Assembly: GCA_913043805.1 (NCBI GenBank)
Contig: CAJWMX010000193.1
Coordinates: 1-6,039, forward strand
DNA length: 6,039 nt
Direction: 5' to 3'
Origin: an uncultured Acidobacteriota bacterium
GTDB taxonomy: Bacteria > Acidobacteriota > Vicinamibacteria > Vicinamibacterales > UBA8438
Both the position numbers and the translations under genes were made by a program. This document shows positions 5,595 through 6,039 of this stretch, piece by piece; the first letter of the stretch is position 1; each line of letters starts with the position of its first letter. Under the pieces are notes generated by a model, which made no database searches, was not told the origin of the DNA, and saw only the letters and a program-made list of their open reading frames with translations.

Positions 5595-6039
5595 TTACCC
5601 CGCCCTGCCGGCCCTCTGCCGGCGCTCGATGACATCCCTGTATCTTTGGACATAGGCGCGAGCCGAGACGTCCCAGGATAAATCCTGTCGCATGCCCTGC
5701 CGCTGGATCGCACGCCACCGGTCGCCACCCCGATAGACGCTGAGCGCCGTCTCGATCGCCTCCACCATGGCGTCGGCCCGGTAGGAATGGAACACGAACC
5801 CCGTCCCGGCGCCGGTGGCCGCGTCATACGCCGTCACGGTGTCGGCCAGGCCGCCCGTGACCCGGACGACCGGCACCGTTCCGTAGCGCATACTGTACAT
5901 CTGGTTCAGACCGCACGGCTCGTAGCGCGACGGCATCAGGAAGAGGTCAGCCCCTCCTTCTACGAGATGAGCCAGCGCCTCGTCGAACCCCACCAGTACG
6001 CCAACCCGCGCCGGCTGTTCCGCCGCCAGCTCCTGCCAC
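5595..6039 (-). CDS. glgA: Glycogen synthase (GlgA, GT5), C-terminal part only
   Basis: The visible 147 residues are the C-terminal end of a bacterial ADP-glucose-type glycogen synthase, which adds alpha-1,4-glucosyl units to glycogen; the full family protein is about 480 residues, so the N-terminal two thirds lie beyond the right edge. The frame is open to the edge from codon 6038-6036. VGVLVGFDEALAHLVEGGADLFL is followed by the GT5 signature MPSRYEPCGLNQMYSMRYGTVPVVRVTGGLADTV, which includes the catalytic-site Glu (E377 in E. coli) and the adjacent conserved Cys. The following GTGFVFHSYRADAMVEAI and LSWDVSARAYVQRYRDVI are typical of the GlgA C-terminal helix region. It ends in a short basic tail and a TAA at 5595. 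The GTG at 5993 is an internal valine, not the start. trxB follows 23 bp downstream. Confidence 0.94.
   Translation of the reverse strand, partial: WQELAAEQPARVGVLVGFDEALAHLVEGGADLFLMPSRYEPCGLNQMYSMRYGTVPVVRVTGGLADTVTAYDAATGAGTGFVFHSYRADAMVEAIETALSVYRGGDRWRAIQRQGMRQDLSWDVSARAYVQRYRDVIERRQRAGRAG

Noticed and set aside
4918..5655. 245-codon open frame on the plus strand
   Set aside because: It mirrors trxB on the opposite strand and crosses into glgA, with no domain and no ribosome site seen.
5572..5718. 49-residue N-terminal extension of TrxB
   Set aside because: It would overlap glgA in another frame, and the FAD-binding motif begins at the ATG at 5571, which has AAGGAG upstream.

Overview
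The window is GC-rich, densely packed chromosomal DNA from a free-living bacterium. The bactofilin, the stand-alone SAM hydrolase (DUF62), the class II fructose-bisphosphatase, the bacterial-type glycogen synthase and an adjacent cysteine desulfurase/MnmA pair would suit an Acidobacteriota-like (perhaps Vicinamibacteria-like) genome. That placement is inference from protein flavour, not from a marker gene. I see no RNA gene, insertion sequence, phage gene or CRISPR array.

Layout, left to right. (1) A minus-strand run, 2258 down to the left edge, reads bactofilin, SAM hydroxide adenosyltransferase, then glpX, which is cut by the window edge. The bactofilin has a good candidate sigma70 promoter. 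A strong hairpin fills the gap between bactofilin and the SAM hydrolase. (2) A 134-bp divergent promoter region (2259-2392) carries the bactofilin promoter on one strand and an extended -10 promoter on the other. The extended -10 predicts that transcription of the cysteine desulfurase begins at its GTG start codon. (3) A plus-strand pair, cysteine desulfurase then mnmA, is separated by 2 bp and forms a tRNA 2-thiouridylation unit. (4) After a 21-bp convergent junction, a minus-strand pair reads glgA (its N-terminal part lies beyond the right edge) then trxB, 23 bp apart.

Functionally, the desulfurase takes sulfur from cysteine and MnmA places it on U34 of tRNA. TrxB keeps thioredoxin reduced. 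GlgA and GlpX sit in glycogen synthesis and gluconeogenesis. The SAM hydrolase cleaves S-adenosylmethionine to adenosine and methionine, and the bactofilin polymerises into a cytoskeletal scaffold. These are mostly well-known families. I do not see an obviously new system. The points most worth a second look are the replacement of the catalytic His by Glu in the SAM hydrolase, the predicted leaderless desulfurase transcript, the hairpin between bactofilin and SAM hydrolase, and the unusual company these three minus-strand genes keep.
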